A stretch of 64,000 nt of DNA from Frateuria_A sp035944355 (GTDB lineage: Bacteria; Pseudomonadota; Gammaproteobacteria; Xanthomonadales; Rhodanobacteraceae): the NCBI RefSeq assembly GCF_035944355.1, contig NZ_DASZBH010000007.1:186001-250000 (forward strand), given 5' to 3'. Made by a program: the position numbers and the translations under genes. Every line of letters starts with the position of its first letter. Position 1 is the stretch's first letter. The notes under the pieces were generated by a model. It was not told the DNA's origin. It worked only from the letters and a program-made list of their open reading frames with translations, and did not search any database. Below are positions 8,907-16,653 of the stretch, piece by piece.

Positions 8907-11900
8907 ACCTCCCCGACTATGCCGAACTCCACTGCCTTTCCGCCTTCAGCTTCCAGCGTGGCGCGTCGGTCGCCATGGAGCTGTTCGAGCGCGCCAGGGA
9001 GCAGGGCTACGCCGCGCTGGCGATCACCGACGAATGCACCCTCGCCGGCATCGTGCGCGCGCTGGAGGCCTCGCGCGAAACCGGCCTCAAGCTGATCGTC
9101 GGCAGCGAATTCCGGTTCGACGGCGGCCCCAGGTGCGTGCTGCTGGTCGAGAACCGGCAGGGCTACGCGCGGCTGTGCCAGCTCATCACCGCCGCGCGCC
9201 GTCGCGCGCCCAAGGGCAGCTACCAGTCGCTGCGCGAAGACCTCGGCGACACCGAAGGCCTGCTCGCACTGTGGCTGCCCGGCCCGGAGCCGGACGAAAG
9301 CGAAGCCGCGTGGCTGAAGGAGCGCTTTCCCGGCCGCTGCTGGCTCGCCGTCGAGCTGCATCGCGGTCCCGACGACGACGCGCGCCTGGCCGCGCTGCGC
9401 GCCCTGGGCGAGCGCCTGAGCCTGCCGCTGGTCGCCGCCGGCGACGCGCACATGCACGTGCGCGCCCGCCGTCCGCTGCAGGACGTGATGACCGCGATCC
9501 GCCACCACACCACCGTGGCCCAGGCCGGCCATCGCCTGTTCCCCAACGGCGAGCGCCACCTGCGCACGCGCCGCGCGCTCGCGGCCATCTATCCGTCCGA
9601 ACTGCTGGCCCAGAGCGTGGCGATCGCGCAGCGCTGCGTATTCGAGTTGGACAAGATCGAGTACACCTACCCGCACGAACTGGTGCCGGAGGGCCACACG
9701 CCGACCACCTGGCTGCGGCAACTGGTCGAGGAAGGCATGCGTTGGCGCTGGCCGAACGGCGCGAAGGCGCAATGGCGCGAGCAGATCGAGAGCGAACTGG
9801 CCCTGATCGGGACCAAGCAATACGAGTCCTACTTCCTCACCGTGCAAGACATCGTGCACTTCGCGCGTTCGAAGGAGATCCTCTGCCAGGGCCGCGGCTC
9901 GGCGGCCAACTCGCTGGTCTGCTTCGTGCTCGGCATCACCGAGGCCGATCCAGAAACGAGCAACCTGCTCTTCGAGCGCTTCATCTCGGCCGATCGCGAC
10001 GAGCCGCCGGACATCGACGTCGACTTCGAGCACGAGCGGCGCGAGGAAGTGCTGCAGTACGTGTTCAACCGCTACGGCCGCGACCGCGCCGCACTCACCG
10101 CGGTGGCCACCGAGTACCGCGGCCGCGGCGCGGTCCGCGACGTGGCGCGCGCGCTGGGCATGTCGCCGGAGCTTGCCGGCGAACTGTCCGCCACGCTGGA
10201 CCGCTGGAGCGGCGAAGTGCCGCCCATGGACCGCCTGCGCGAACGCGGCTTCGATCCGGACACGCCGCTGATGCGGCAGGTGCTCGCCCTCACCGCGCAG
10301 CTGATCGGTTTTCCGCGCCACCTCTCCCAGCACCCGGGCGGTTTCATGATCTCCGAGCACCCGCTCTCGACGCTGGTGCCGGTGGAGAACACCGCGATGG
10401 ACGGGCGTACGGTGATCCAGTGGAACAAGGACGACCTGGACACCATGCGCATGTTGAAGGTCGACTGCCTGGCGCTGGGCATGCTCACGGCGCTGCGCAA
10501 GACCTTCGACCTGCTGCGCGAGCACGGCCGAGGCGACCACACCATCGCCGGCATCAACAAGGACCACAAGGACGACAAGCCGACCTACGACATGATCAGT
10601 CGTGCCGACACCATCGGCGTGTTCCAGATCGAGTCACGCGCGCAGATGGCGATGTTGCCGCGCCTGAAGCCCCATGAGTTCTATGACCTGGTGATCGAGG
10701 TGGCGATCGTGCGTCCTGGCCCCATCCAGGGCGACATGGTGCATCCCTACCTGCGCAGGCGTAATGGCGAGGAGCGGGTCGACTATCCATCGGAGGCTTT
10801 GAAAGACGTCCTCAAGCGCACGCTCGGCGTCCCGCTGTTCCAGGAACAGGTCATGCAGATCGCCATGAAAGCCGCCGATTTCAGTGGCAGCGAGGCCGAT
10901 GCGCTTCGCCGCTCGATGGCAGCCTGGAAGCGCCAGGGAGGACTGGAGCCGCATCGCGACAAGCTGCTTGCCGGCATGCTCGGGAACGGCTACACCCGCG
11001 ACTTCGCCGAGCGCCTGTTCGAGCAGATCAAGGGCTTCGGCAGCTACGGCTTCCCCGAATCGCACGCGGCGAGCTTCGCCCTGCTCGCCTACGTCAGCAG
11101 CTGGCTCAAGTGCCACGAGCCGGCGGCGTTCGCCTGCGCGCTGATCAACTCCGCGCCGATGGGTTTCTACTCGCCCGACCAATTGCTGCAGGACGCGCGG
11201 CGGCATGGCGTGCGCACGCTGCCCATCGACGTGCGCCACAGTGACTGGGACTGCACGCTGGAGCCCGAGCGTGACGCGCGCATGCAGCCGGCGATCCGCA
11301 TGGGGCTGCGGCTGGTGCGCGGCTTCTCCAAATCGACCGCCGGCGCCATCGCGGCCGCCCGCAAGCAATGCCCGTTCGCCGACGTGGCGGATCTTTGCGC
11401 CCGCGCCAAACTCGACCGTGGCGACCAGGCCCTGCTCGCCGATGCCGGCGCCCTGCGCGCGCTGGCCGGCCATCGCCATCGCGCGCGCTGGGCGATCGCC
11501 GGCGTGGAGCCGCAGCTGCCGCTGTTCCCCGGCTCCACGCCCGAGAGCGAGCCGGTCGCGCTGCCGTTGCCGACCCGCGGCGAGGACCTGCGTGCCGACT
11601 ACGCGCTCACCGGCACCACGCTCGGGCCGCATCCGCTGCGCCTGCTGCGATCACGGCTGCGCGCGCAGCACTACCGGGCCTCCAACGAACTGCCGGGCCT
11701 GCCCAACGGCCGCCCGGTGCGCGTCGCCGGGCTGGTCACCCTGCGCCAGCAGCCGCAGACCTCCAGCGGCGTGGTGTTCGTGACGCTGGAGGACGAGCAC
11801 GGCCTCACCAACGTGGTGATCTGGCGCCGCGTGGTCCTGCGCCAGCGACGCGTGCTGCTCGCCTCACGGCTGCTCGCGGTGGAAGGGCACCTGGAGAGCC

Positions 11901-11992
11901 AGCATGGCGTGCAGCACCTGATCGCGCGCGAGCTCGAGGACCTGACGCCGATGCTGGGGGAGCTGGACGTGCGCTCGCGGAATTTCCACTGA
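8903..11992 (+). CDS. dnaE2: Error-prone DNA polymerase DnaE2 (ImuC)
   Basis: This 1029-aa C-family polymerase is the catalytic member of the ImuABC mutasome. Order of domains: PHP domain (residues 1-~200, YAELHCLSAFSFQRGAS), polymerase palm with the metal-binding PPDIDVDFEHERREEV motif (~370), fingers (GVFQIESRAQM), helix-hairpin-helix and a C-terminal OB fold (VRVAGLVTLRQQPQTSSG). The length and the absence of the longer DnaE1 tail fit DnaE2. Activity causes damage-induced mutagenesis. It overlaps imuB by 4 bp, so it is translated from the same SOS transcript. A pair of C-rich palindromes follows directly (12001-12123), then udgX on the other strand. Confidence 0.95.
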   Translation: MNLPDYAELHCLSAFSFQRGASVAMELFERAREQGYAALAITDECTLAGIVRALEASRETGLKLIVGSEFRFDGGPRCVLLVENRQGYARLCQLITAARRRAPKGSYQSLREDLGDTEGLLALWLPGPEPDESEAAWLKERFPGRCWLAVELHRGPDDDARLAALRALGERLSLPLVAAGDAHMHVRARRPLQDVMTAIRHHTTVAQAGHRLFPNGERHLRTRRALAAIYPSELLAQSVAIAQRCVFELDKIEYTYPHELVPEGHTPTTWLRQLVEEGMRWRWPNGAKAQWREQIESELALIGTKQYESYFLTVQDIVHFARSKEILCQGRGSAANSLVCFVLGITEADPETSNLLFERFISADRDEPPDIDVDFEHERREEVLQYVFNRYGRDRAALTAVATEYRGRGAVRDVARALGMSPELAGELSATLDRWSGEVPPMDRLRERGFDPDTPLMRQVLALTAQLIGFPRHLSQHPGGFMISEHPLSTLVPVENTAMDGRTVIQWNKDDLDTMRMLKVDCLALGMLTALRKTFDLLREHGRGDHTIAGINKDHKDDKPTYDMISRADTIGVFQIESRAQMAMLPRLKPHEFYDLVIEVAIVRPGPIQGDMVHPYLRRRNGEERVDYPSEALKDVLKRTLGVPLFQEQVMQIAMKAADFSGSEADALRRSMAAWKRQGGLEPHRDKLLAGMLGNGYTRDFAERLFEQIKGFGSYGFPESHAASFALLAYVSSWLKCHEPAAFACALINSAPMGFYSPDQLLQDARRHGVRTLPIDVRHSDWDCTLEPERDARMQPAIRMGLRLVRGFSKSTAGAIAAARKQCPFADVADLCARAKLDRGDQALLADAGALRALAGHRHRARWAIAGVEPQLPLFPGSTPESEPVALPLPTRGEDLRADYALTGTTLGPHPLRLLRSRLRAQHYRASNELPGLPNGRPVRVAGLVTLRQQPQTSSGVVFVTLEDEHGLTNVVIWRRVVLRQRRVLLASRLLAVEGHLESQHGVQHLIARELEDLTPMLGELDVRSRNFH

Positions 11993-12000
11993 TCCGGAGC

Positions 12001-12123
12001 AAAGGCCTCCCCCTCTCCCCCGAGCAAGCTCGGGGGAGAGGGAGCCCATCGGGCGAGCTGGTGGTTTGCTCCCTCTCCCCCGGCCCCGCCGGGGGAGAGG
12101 GTTGGGGAGAAGGGGAGGCCTTT
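12001..12123. repeat. Paired C-rich REP palindromes (BIME-like) between dnaE2 and udgX
   Basis: Two long hairpins lie head to head. The first is CCTCTCCCCCGAG...CTCGGGGGAGAGG (about 12012-12043) and the second CCCTCTCCCCCGG...CCGGGGGAGAGGG (about 12071-12101). The whole unit is bounded by a perfect 12-bp inverted repeat, AAAGGCCTCCCC (12001-12012) and GGGGAGGCCTTT (12112-12123). It fills the gap between two convergent genes and could act as a two-way terminator or mRNA stabiliser. The same element family recurs near 35.0-35.3, 51.0, 51.4, 51.9 and 54.7-54.9 kb. Confidence 0.85.
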
Positions 12124-12127
12124 CGCC

Positions 12128-12796
12128 CTAGCCCAACTCTTCCAACGCCCCGGCCACCGCCCGCAGGTCCGCCACCAGCTCGTCGAATGCCTGGTGCCGC
12201 TTCTCCTCCTCCGGCATGCGCAACACGGCCGATGGATGCCAGGTCGCCAACCCTTGCGTACCCTCGCCCAGCGGCCGCCATACCCCACGCTCGGCGGTGA
12301 TGCGGAAGGTGTTGCCGAACATCGTCTGCGCCGCCATCGCCCCCAGGCCGACCACCAGCTTCGGCTTCACCCGCAGCAGCTCGGCCGCCAGCCACATGCG
12401 GCAGGCGGCCTGCTCGGCGGCGTTGGCGCGCTTGTGCAGCTTGGCGGTGCCGCGCATCTCGTACTTGAAATGCTTGACGGTATTGGTGAGGTAGAGCATC
12501 GCGCGGTCCAGCCCCGCCTCGCCCAGCGCGCGGTCGAGCAGTTGCCCGGCCGGCCCCACGAACGGCACGCCTTCGCGATCCTCGTGCAGGCCCGGCTGCT
12601 CGCCGATCAGCATCACCGATGCGCTGGACGGCCCCTGGCCGAATACGGTCTGCGTGCCGTAGCGCCACAGCGGGCAGGCGTGGCAATCGCGCGCCTTGCG
12701 CCGCAGCGTGGCGAGCGCGCCGGCCGGCACCTCGTCCACCGGCTTGGCCAGCGGGACGCCTAAGGGGTTCTTGACCGGACGCGTGGGCATGCCCAC
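12128..12796 (-). CDS. udgX: UdgX-type uracil-DNA glycosylase / uracil-DNA binding protein
   Basis: This 222-aa protein of the uracil-DNA glycosylase superfamily carries an N-terminal CxxC (Cys38, Cys41) consistent with a [4Fe-4S] cluster. Motif 1 is GEQPG (65-69) rather than the GEAPG of family 4. The UdgX-specific loop after TNTVKHFKY carries GTAKLHKR with His121, and motif 3 is WHPS. In mycobacterial UdgX the equivalent loop histidine forms a covalent bond with DNA after uracil is removed. The match in this loop makes UdgX the best call over family 4 or 5 enzymes. It starts at GTG 12796 or ATG 12790 and converges on the SOS cassette. It probably protects uracil-containing sites; role in this organism is inferred. 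Confidence 0.85.
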   Translation of the reverse strand: MGMPTRPVKNPLGVPLAKPVDEVPAGALATLRRKARDCHACPLWRYGTQTVFGQGPSSASVMLIGEQPGLHEDREGVPFVGPAGQLLDRALGEAGLDRAMLYLTNTVKHFKYEMRGTAKLHKRANAAEQAACRMWLAAELLRVKPKLVVGLGAMAAQTMFGNTFRITAERGVWRPLGEGTQGLATWHPSAVLRMPEEEKRHQAFDELVADLRAVAGALEELG

Positions 12797-12900
12797 CGGA
12801 CGCTAGCGGCGCCCGGGTGAACCCACCGGCAAGAGCTGCCGTTGCCTCGATCCGCACGAGTGAGCGCCACCCCGCCAATGCCGGGTAGGAAGGGATCCGG

Positions 12901-13776
12901 CTAGATCGTGCGCAGGAAGGCTTCCAGCAACGCGCCGCGGTACTTCTGCCGGTGCAGGAGCAGCGACAGCGTGCGCTTCAGATCCAGGAACGGCGTCTTC
13001 AGCGCCACCAGCCGCCCGGTGGCCAGCGCATCGGCCAGCGCCACCTCGGGCAGGCAGGCCAGTCCGAAACCCGCGGCGACCGCCTGCTTGATCGCTTCGA
13101 TCTGATCCAGCTCCAGCACCGTCTCGCCGGGCGGCAACTGCGCCAGCACACGCTCGCTGGTAGCGCGGGTGGCCGAGCCCGGTTCGCGCAGCACCCAGCG
13201 CGCGCCGGCGAAGTCCGCCGGCTTGAGCGAACGCCTGCGCGCCAGCGGGTGATCCGGCGCCGCGCACACGCGCAGCCGGTCTTCGCGCCAGGGCTTGAGC
13301 TCCAGTTGCGGATGCGCGACCAGGCCCTCCACGCAGCCGAGGTCCAGCGCGTGGTCAAGCAGCGACGCGGCGATGGTGTCCGTGTTCGCCACGCGCAGGC
13401 GGATCGCCACCCGCGGCTGTGCCCGCACGAAGTCGCCCAGCAGTTCGCCTACCAGGTAATTGCCCACCGTGTTGCTGGCACCGATGCGCAATTCGCCCGC
13501 CAGCGCATCGGCGTCGCCCTGGCCGATGCGGGCCAGCTCCGCATGGCGTTCCAGCAGCTCCTGCGCGCGCGGCAGCAGCTCGCGGCCGCGTGCGTTGAGG
13601 TGCAGCCGCCCGCGCTCGCGGTCGAACAGCGGCGCGCCGAGCTGCCGCTCCAGTTCCGCCAGCGCCATGCTGGCCGCGGGCTGGGTCAGGTGCACCCGCT
13701 CGGCGGCGGCACGCAGGCTGCCGTGCAGCGCGGTCTGCACGAACACGTCGAGCTGGCGGGGCGTGATGTTGAGCAT
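12901..13776 (-). CDS. LysR-family regulator divergent from a YeiH-type exporter
   Basis: This 291-aa LysR protein has its winged helix at residues 4-62 (TPRQLDVFVQTALHGSLRAA, TQPAASMALAELERQLG) and a full effector-binding domain. It resembles the CysB/YeiE branch, whose members often sit beside YeiH membrane proteins. Here the divergent neighbour at 13871 is exactly such a protein. The 94-bp shared gap contains two interlocked inverted repeats (13797-13829) that are good candidates for its binding site, with autoregulation likely. The effector is unknown; sulfite or another sulfur compound is a guess from the neighbour. Confidence 0.88.
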   Translation of the reverse strand: MLNITPRQLDVFVQTALHGSLRAAAERVHLTQPAASMALAELERQLGAPLFDRERGRLHLNARGRELLPRAQELLERHAELARIGQGDADALAGELRIGASNTVGNYLVGELLGDFVRAQPRVAIRLRVANTDTIAASLLDHALDLGCVEGLVAHPQLELKPWREDRLRVCAAPDHPLARRRSLKPADFAGARWVLREPGSATRATSERVLAQLPPGETVLELDQIEAIKQAVAAGFGLACLPEVALADALATGRLVALKTPFLDLKRTLSLLLHRQKYRGALLEAFLRTI

Positions 13777-13796
13777 CAGCCGATCTTATAGCAGCG

Positions 13797-13829
13797 ATCA
13801 GGAATGCAAAGTTTTCCTGATCCTTTGCA
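13797..13829. promoter_or_regulatory. Interlocked inverted repeats in the LysR/yeiH divergent promoter
   Basis: Two perfect dyads overlap. ATCAGGAA (13797-13804) pairs with TTCCTGAT (13814-13821). TGCAAAG (13805-13811), the spacer of the first dyad, pairs with CTTTGCA (13823-13829), lying past its right arm. The site starts 20 bp from the LysR start codon and ends 41 bp before the exporter ATG. Position and symmetry fit a LysR operator; binding by the adjacent regulator is inferred. Confidence 0.6.
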
Positions 13830-13870
13830 GCACCGACAATGCACGCATTCTTTCCAGTACGCGTATTCCG

Positions 13871-14905
13871 ATGAGTGCCCTTGCCACCCCCGCCGCTCCC
13901 ACCCTGTCCGACCGCCTGCCCGGCCTGGGCCTGGCGCTGGCCATCGCGCTGGCGGCCTGGTGGCTAGGCCGTCGGGCGCCGCTGATCGGCGGCCCGGTGA
14001 TCGGCATCGTGCTGGGCATGCTCGTGCGCAACACCGCCGCGCCCGGGCCGCGTTTCGCGCCGGGCATCCAGTTCGCCGGCAAGCAGGTGCTGCAGTGGTC
14101 GATCATCGCGCTGGGTTTCGGGCTCAGCCTGGACCAGGTGGCGAAGACGGGGCTGGAATCGCTGTCGGTCACCCTGGTCACGATGAGCACCGCCTTCCTC
14201 GCCGCCTGGGGCCTGGGTCGCGCGCTCGGCGTGCACGACCAGCTGAAGGTGCTGATCGGCGTGGGCACCGCTATCTGTGGCGGGTCGGCCATCGCGGCGG
14301 TGACGCCGATCATCAAGCCCGACGAGCACGACACCGCGTTCGCCATTTCCACCATCTTTCTGTTCAACGTGGTGGCGGTGCTGCTGTTCCCGCTGCTGGG
14401 CCACCTGATGCACCTGTCCGACCTGGGCTTCGGGCTCTGGGCCGGCACCGCGATCAACGACACCTCCTCGGTGGTCGCCGCCGGCTACAGCTACAGCCAC
14501 GCGGCCGGCGACTACGCCACCATCGTCAAGCTCACCCGCGCCACTTTGATCATCCCCGTGTGCATCACGCTGGCGGTGATGGTGGCGATGCGTGAGAAGC
14601 GCAGGCTCGATAAGAGCGGAGGCGCCAGCGACTTCAGCCTCAAGCGCATCTTCCCGTGGTTCATCCTGTGGTTCCTCATCGCCTCGGCGGTGCGCACCGC
14701 GGGGCTGGTGCCGGTGGCGATCCAGCCGGCCATCCACGGCGCGGCGGAGTTCCTGATCATCGTGGCGCTCACCGCGATCGGCCTGTCGGCCAACCTGCGC
14801 AAGATGATCGCCAGCGGCCCGCGGCCGATCCTGCTGGGGCTGGGCGTGTGGGCGGCGGTGGCGGTGAGCAGCCTGCTGGTGCAACTGGTGATCGGGCGGC
14901 TCTAG
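13871..14905 (+). CDS. yeiH: YeiH/UPF0324-family membrane protein, putative sulfate exporter
   Basis: This 344-aa polytopic membrane protein has about ten helices and family hallmarks. These include GPVIGIVLGMLVRN near residue 45, the GTAICGGSAIAA motif (~133) and AGTAINDTSSVVAAGYSYS (~190). Family members are annotated as putative sulfate exporters, with weak direct evidence. The ATG at 13871 gives an N-terminus of normal length, and longer upstream reading is not needed. It is divergent from a LysR regulator that probably controls it. Membrane location is certain from the helices; the transported compound is not. Confidence 0.85.
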   Translation: MSALATPAAPTLSDRLPGLGLALAIALAAWWLGRRAPLIGGPVIGIVLGMLVRNTAAPGPRFAPGIQFAGKQVLQWSIIALGFGLSLDQVAKTGLESLSVTLVTMSTAFLAAWGLGRALGVHDQLKVLIGVGTAICGGSAIAAVTPIIKPDEHDTAFAISTIFLFNVVAVLLFPLLGHLMHLSDLGFGLWAGTAINDTSSVVAAGYSYSHAAGDYATIVKLTRATLIIPVCITLAVMVAMREKRRLDKSGGASDFSLKRIFPWFILWFLIASAVRTAGLVPVAIQPAIHGAAEFLIIVALTAIGLSANLRKMIASGPRPILLGLGVWAAVAVSSLLVQLVIGRL

Positions 14906-14917
14906 ACCGGGCGGCCG

Positions 14918-15778
14918 TCAGCCGTTGCGGAACACCGCCGGCCGATGCGGCTCCCAGGCGCCGGCCGGCTGCAGCCAGGGTTCCCGCGCGACGGTCGCGG
15001 TGCACGGCCCCAGCGTGCAGATGCGCAGCTCGCGCGTGGACGCCTCGGCTTTTAGCCGGTCCAGCACTTCGCGCAGCATCGCGCCCTCGAAGGGCGTGTA
15101 CAGGTAGAACACCGTGCCGGCCGAAAGATCGGCCGTCCGCGCGTCGCCCTGCACGAAGCTCACCCGGTCCAGGTGGAGCGCCTGCGCGCAGCGCCGGGCG
15201 CTTTGCACGTAGGACGCTTCCCACTCGATGCCGATGCAGCGTGCGCCGCTGCAGATGGCGGCGATCAGCGCGACCTGACCCAGCCCGGAACCCAGGTCGA
15301 TCAGCACGTCGTCCGCGCCCAGCCCGGTGCGGGCAAGCAGGTCGAAGAGGTGCCGCGCCGGCGTGGGCTGGTAGAACACCATCTCCCGCGCAAGTCCGGC
15401 GAGCCGGCCCACGGGCGCCTCGATCTGCAGGACGCCGCTGACCAGCGTGTCCAGATGGTCGTAGCTGTCGCCCGCAGCGGCGGCGCCTGCCGCATCCCGA
15501 TCCGGGCCGGCCGCGCGCGCATGCCCGAGCAGCGCCTGCGCACCGGCGCCGCGCCGGATGTCCTGGCGGATGCTGCGGTGGAGCTCGCCGTCGACGGCTT
15601 CCAGGGCGGCGCACAAGGCTTCGATGCGATCGCGCAGGCCCGCTTCGGCGGCCGGCGCACCGATGCGAAGCGTTTCCAGCCGGTCGAGCGCCGCGCCGCG
15701 CTCGCGCAGCCGGCCGGGTTCGAGCAGCGCGCGGTCCCGTTCGATCTCCCCCAGGAGGTCGTGCAGCGCCCGGCTCAC
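14918..15778 (-). CDS. Class I SAM-dependent methyltransferase (DOT1-like fold), target unknown
   Basis: This 286-aa protein starts at GTG 15778, 34 bp after tsaB on the same strand. Its first ~120 residues are helical and charged. The C-terminal half is a Rossmann methyltransferase: motif I is DLGSGLGQVAL (~167), an acidic GIEWE loop follows motif II, and the strand-IV region reads TVFYLYTPFEGAML. The last part (ICTLGPCT) matches uncharacterised proteobacterial methyltransferases placed near the DOT1 clan. No nucleic-acid-binding module is seen. Substrate unknown; it probably shares a transcript with tsaB, but this proves no link to tRNA modification. Confidence 0.75.
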   Translation of the reverse strand: MSRALHDLLGEIERDRALLEPGRLRERGAALDRLETLRIGAPAAEAGLRDRIEALCAALEAVDGELHRSIRQDIRRGAGAQALLGHARAAGPDRDAAGAAAAGDSYDHLDTLVSGVLQIEAPVGRLAGLAREMVFYQPTPARHLFDLLARTGLGADDVLIDLGSGLGQVALIAAICSGARCIGIEWEASYVQSARRCAQALHLDRVSFVQGDARTADLSAGTVFYLYTPFEGAMLREVLDRLKAEASTRELRICTLGPCTATVAREPWLQPAGAWEPHRPAVFRNG

Positions 15779-15812
15779 CTCTCGCCTCTGGCGGCGGCGG
15801 TTGGCCGCACGC

Positions 15813-16502
15813 TCAAGCCCTGCCCTGCTCCGCCAGCGTCAGCGCCACCTTGTCGCGCAGGTACACCGGCAGCGCCTGCTCGGCCGATACGGCGCGGCCG
15901 GCGCGGAATTCGCGCACGGCGAGCTCGGCCACATGGCGGGCCTGCGGATAGCGCTCGCTGTCGGCCTGCACGAGCGTGCCGGTGAGGCGTGCGCGCAGTA
16001 CCTCCGCATAGGTCGCCCAGCCGCTGCCGACGACGTTCCAGCGATCGGCTTCGGGAAGCTCCAGCGCCTGCGGCAGGCACACCCGCTCTTCGTCCAGCGC
16101 GACCAGCCCGCCGGCGGCGTCGCGGCGGTAGCAGGCGGCATAGACCTCGCCCATGCGGGCATCGATCACCGCCAGGATCGCCGGCTCGTCTTCCGGCGCC
16201 TCCAGCGCCAGGGCAGCGAGCGAGGACACCGGCACCACCGGGCGATCCAGGGCAAGCGCCATGCCCTGCGCCAGCGCCACGCCCAGGCGCACGCCGGTGA
16301 ACGCGCCGGGACCGCGGCCGACCGCGATGGCGTCCAGTGCGTGCCGGCCGATGCCGGCTTCGGCGAGCAGCGCGTCGGCCATCGGCAGCGCGAGTTCGGC
16401 ATGTCTGCGGGGTGCCAGTTCGCTGCGTGCAATCACTTCCTCGCCATGGACGAGGGCGACGGAGCAGGCTTCGGTGCTGGTTTCGAGGGCGAGCAGGTTC
16501 AT
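15813..16502 (-). CDS. tsaB: TsaB, tRNA threonylcarbamoyladenosine partner protein
   Basis: This 229-aa ASKHA-fold protein begins MNLLALETSTEACSVAL and contains the GRGPGAFTGVRLG segment typical of TsaB (~70). With TsaD and TsaE, TsaB builds the complex that makes t6A37 on tRNAs reading ANN codons; TsaB itself is a scaffold without the metal-binding histidines of TsaD. The ATG at 16502 gives the standard N-terminus, while the frame remains open upstream without homology. A methyltransferase gene follows 34 bp downstream. Universally conserved, so confidence is high. Confidence 0.95.
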   Translation of the reverse strand: MNLLALETSTEACSVALVHGEEVIARSELAPRRHAELALPMADALLAEAGIGRHALDAIAVGRGPGAFTGVRLGVALAQGMALALDRPVVPVSSLAALALEAPEDEPAILAVIDARMGEVYAACYRRDAAGGLVALDEERVCLPQALELPEADRWNVVGSGWATYAEVLRARLTGTLVQADSERYPQARHVAELAVREFRAGRAVSAEQALPVYLRDKVALTLAEQGRA

Positions 16503-16653
16503 GGGCGCAGATTCTCGCATCCGCGCCGGCCTCGCGGGAAAAGGCCGCCGACGCGGCATGTCGATCCGCCGGCCGCTCGCGCGTCGTGGGAGCACGAGCG
16601 TGATTCCCCCACCCGTCCCTGCCATGCTGCGCGCCTCGTCCAGGAGCCCGAAC

